Notes under the pieces: generated by a model
Seen by the model: only the letters and a program-made list of their open reading frames with translations
Databases searched by the model: none
What the model was told of the DNA's origin: nothing
Assembly (NCBI GenBank): GCA_025356695.1
Contig: JANXSE010000180.1
Coordinates: 1-33,369 of the forward strand
Length of the DNA stretch: 33,369 bases
DNA from: Betaproteobacteria bacterium
GTDB taxonomy: Bacteria > Pseudomonadota > Gammaproteobacteria > Burkholderiales > SG8-41
Direction: 5' to 3'
Shown: in pieces, positions 31,519-33,369 of the stretch
Layout: each line of letters starts with the position of its first letter
Position numbering within the stretch: position 1 is the stretch's first letter
Made by a program: the position numbers and the translations under genes

Positions 31519-32870
31519 TCCCGCACGTGACCGATACGGCCATCAGCGCTGCGCTGGCGCGATTCGTCACCGCTTCGCGGTGGAGCGACATTCCGGCCAC
31601 GGTGCGGCATGAGGCCCGGCGCGCGACACTAAACTGGCTCAGCTGCGCGCTCGGCGGTTGCCGCGATGAGACTGTCGACCGCCTTTACATGGCCCTGCGT
31701 GCCTTTGCCGGGCCTGCACAGGCGACGTTGATCGGGCGGGCGGAAAAATCCGATGTGCCAACCGCCGCGCTTATGAATGCGGTGAGCAGCAACGTGCTCG
31801 ACTTCGATGACACGCATCTCGCCACCGTCATTCATCCTACCGCCGTGGTCGCCTCCGCATTGCTGGCGCTGGCCGAGCACCGGCCCGTCAGCGGTGCGGA
31901 ATTTCTGCACGCGCTGGCGCTGGGCATCGAATGCGCCTGCCGCATCGGCAACGCAGTCGGCCCCGCGCATTACGAAAACGGCTGGCATATCAGCGGCACC
32001 TGCGGCGTGTTCGGCGCGGCGGTCGCTGCGGGCAAGCTGCTTGGGCTCGATGCGCAGCGCATGAACTGGGCCATCGGCATCGCAGCGACTTCGGCCTCCG
32101 GGCTGCGCCTGCAACTGGGCAGCATGGCGAAGTGCCATAACCTCGGCAATGCGGCGCGCAGTGGCCTCAATGCCGCGTTAATGGCCGCGCAGGGCTTTAC
32201 CAGTTCGGAGCATGCGCTCGAAGCGCCGCGCGGCTTTCTCAACGTGCTTGCCGATGCGCCAGATGCTGGGGCCGTCACGCGCGGTCTTGGCGAACACTGG
32301 GAAATACTGACACTCGCCTACAAACCCTATCCCTGCGGCGTGGTGATTCATCCGGTGATTGACGCCTGCCTGGATCTGCGCGCGACACACGCCATTGATG
32401 CGGCGGCGGTGACGCGCGTCGATGTGATGGTGAATCCGCTCGCCATCAAACTCTGCAGCAACCCGGCGCCGCGCGACGGACTGGAAGCGAAACTCAGCAT
32501 CGCGCATTCAGCAGCCGTCGCATTGACGGATGGTGCCGCGGGCGTTGCGCAGTATCTCGATGCACGCGTTGCCGATCCGGCGGTAATCGCCTTGCGCAGC
32601 AAAGTGATATTGAGCCCCGACGTGGCAATCGGCAAGGAACAGGCGCGTGTGCGCATCACGCTTGCCAACGGGGCCATGCACACGTTGTTTGTCGAACATG
32701 CGCGCGGCAGTAGCGGGCGGCCGCTCAGCGATGCTGAGCTGGAAATAAAATTTTGCGGATTGGCCGCGGAAGTGCTGTCGCCAGTGCAGATCGAAGCCGC
32801 GCTGACCATTTGTAAATCACTGGAATCGTGTGCTGACGCCGGCGACCTCGCGCGAGCCGCTGGTGGCTGA
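31512..32870 (+). CDS. MmgE/PrpD-family protein
   Basis: This is a 452-residue protein of the MmgE/PrpD family (2-methylcitrate dehydratase, cis-aconitate decarboxylase and relatives). Characterised members dehydrate or decarboxylate hydroxy di- and tricarboxylic acids. Family features are NVLDFDDTHLATVIHPTAVV near 95-114, ALGIECACRIGNAVG, GWHISGTCGVFGAAVAAGKL near 157-176, MAKCHNLGNAARSGLNAALM and AYKPYPCGVVIHPVID. The start is uncertain: GTG at 31512 overlaps the crotonase stop by 7 bp, and GTG at 31527 is an alternative five codons later. AAGGGG lies at 31507-31512. No ATG is available near the expected N-terminus. It is the last gene before a 58-bp inverted repeat. It may act on a hydroxyacid intermediate or release product; substrate unknown. 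Confidence 0.88.
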   Translation: MLIPHVTDTAISAALARFVTASRWSDIPATVRHEARRATLNWLSCALGGCRDETVDRLYMALRAFAGPAQATLIGRAEKSDVPTAALMNAVSSNVLDFDDTHLATVIHPTAVVASALLALAEHRPVSGAEFLHALALGIECACRIGNAVGPAHYENGWHISGTCGVFGAAVAAGKLLGLDAQRMNWAIGIAATSASGLRLQLGSMAKCHNLGNAARSGLNAALMAAQGFTSSEHALEAPRGFLNVLADAPDAGAVTRGLGEHWEILTLAYKPYPCGVVIHPVIDACLDLRATHAIDAAAVTRVDVMVNPLAIKLCSNPAPRDGLEAKLSIAHSAAVALTDGAAGVAQYLDARVADPAVIALRSKVILSPDVAIGKEQARVRITLANGAMHTLFVEHARGSSGRPLSDAELEIKFCGLAAEVLSPVQIEAALTICKSLESCADAGDLARAAGG

Positions 32871-32894
32871 ACGAGACAATCAAATTCCCGGTCC

Positions 32895-32952
32895 GTAGGG
32901 TGCGCAACGCGCACGCGGTACGGCGATTGATGGTGCGCGGTGCGCACCCTAC
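32895..32952. repeat. 58-bp imperfect inverted repeat (REP/MITE-like)
   Basis: The outer arms GTAGGGTGCGCA (32895-32906) and TGCGCACCCTAC (32941-32952) are perfect. After one mismatch, CGCGCAC (32908-32914) pairs with GTGCGCG (32933-32939) on the same axis, giving 19 paired positions in a 20-bp stem and an 18-base centre. The GTAGGGTGCGC-type ends resemble intergenic palindromic repeats I recall from other proteobacteria, but no second copy is in this window. There is no T-run, so it is not a canonical terminator, although it follows the MmgE/PrpD stop by 24 bp. Confidence 0.8.
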
Positions 32953-33036
32953 AAACTTCGCACACGCCTCGACAAACGAGGCAAATGTTTCGTAACTGTC
33001 CGATAATTCCGTCATCGGAATAACAAGAGAATAGCC

Positions 33037-33369
33037 ATGCCTTACGCCGATTCAAACGGAATCCGCCTCTATTACGAAGAAGCGGGCCGCGGCACGCCCA
33101 TCGTCTTCGTGCATGAATTCGCCGATGACCTGCATGCCTGGGAAGCGCAGATCCGCTACTTCAGCCGGCGCTATCGCTGCATCGCCTTCAATGCGCGCGG
33201 TTATGCGCCTTCCGATGTGCCGAAGGCAGTGTCGAAGTATTCGCAGGCCATTGCTACTGACGACATCGCCGCCGTCATGCGCCACCTCAAGATCCGCAAG
33301 GCGCACGTCATCGGCTGCTCGATGGGCGGCTACGCGACGATCCATTTTGGACTGCGCTACGCGCGCATG
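33037..33369 (+). CDS. Alpha/beta hydrolase (3' end beyond window)
   Basis: The first 111 residues of an alpha/beta-hydrolase-fold protein are present. The start MPYADSNGIRLYYEEAGRGT is followed by PIVFVHEFADDLHAW, where HE replaces the usual HG of the oxyanion-hole motif. FNARGYAPSD and the nucleophile elbow GCSMGGY with serine S95 follow. The acid and histidine of the triad would lie beyond the window. Such proteins include esterases, C-C hydrolases and haloperoxidase-like enzymes. The sequence here does not decide among them. The gene is on the same strand as the catabolic run but is separated from it by 166 bp with an inverted repeat, so it may have its own promoter. Confidence 0.85.
   Translation, partial: MPYADSNGIRLYYEEAGRGTPIVFVHEFADDLHAWEAQIRYFSRRYRCIAFNARGYAPSDVPKAVSKYSQAIATDDIAAVMRHLKIRKAHVIGCSMGGYATIHFGLRYARM

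Overview
This is a GC-rich (by eye roughly 60-65 % G+C) chromosomal segment, most probably from a betaproteobacterium of the Burkholderiales/Rhodocyclales type. The reasons are three orphan Bug/TctC-type periplasmic binding proteins set among CoA-linked catabolic genes, tandem type I/type II NarK nitrate transporters beside an NsrR regulator, and the protein sequences themselves. I see no insertion sequence, prophage, CRISPR array, tRNA or rRNA. No intergenic stretch exceeds 300 bases.

Region A (1-4956) concerns nitrate and nitrosative stress. A narK1-narK2 pair runs leftwards (narK2 leaves the window within a few residues of its expected end) and diverges from a rightward nsrR-like [Fe-S] repressor gene. 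The 182-bp divergent region holds a perfect FNR/ANR box (TTGAT-N4-ATCAA) next to a 23-bp NsrR-type dyad (AAGATG-N11-CATCTT). Both are placed sensibly relative to candidate -10 elements. A MgtC/SapB-DUF4010 membrane protein follows nsrR.

Region B (5109-20923) is central carbon storage. ppc (PEP carboxylase) and glgC (ADP-glucose pyrophosphorylase) run rightwards. They meet head-on a leftward series read in the order dapE, glgA, glgP, glgB, glgX, malQ, with 4-bp start/stop overlaps at glgB/glgX and glgX/malQ. Together glgC, glgA, glgB, glgP, glgX and malQ give complete glycogen synthesis, branching, phosphorolysis, debranching and maltodextrin recycling. dapE (lysine/diaminopimelate pathway) lies only 26 bp ahead of glgA. 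The convergent glgC/malQ junction is a compact hairpin whose loop is the malQ stop codon.

Region C (21070-33369) is a rightward run of twelve genes with short gaps or overlaps. It encodes a 2-hydroxyacid dehydrogenase, Bug protein 1, an exported M20 peptidase, two overlapping acyl-CoA dehydrogenase subunits, Bug protein 2, an enoyl-CoA hydratase, Bug protein 3, a class III CoA-transferase, a second crotonase lacking both catalytic glutamates, a MmgE/PrpD protein and, after a 58-bp inverted repeat, the start of an alpha/beta hydrolase. The set looks like uptake, CoA activation and beta-oxidation-like degradation of an unidentified carboxylic acid or amide. I do not recognise it as a named pathway. 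It is the best candidate here for an undescribed system.
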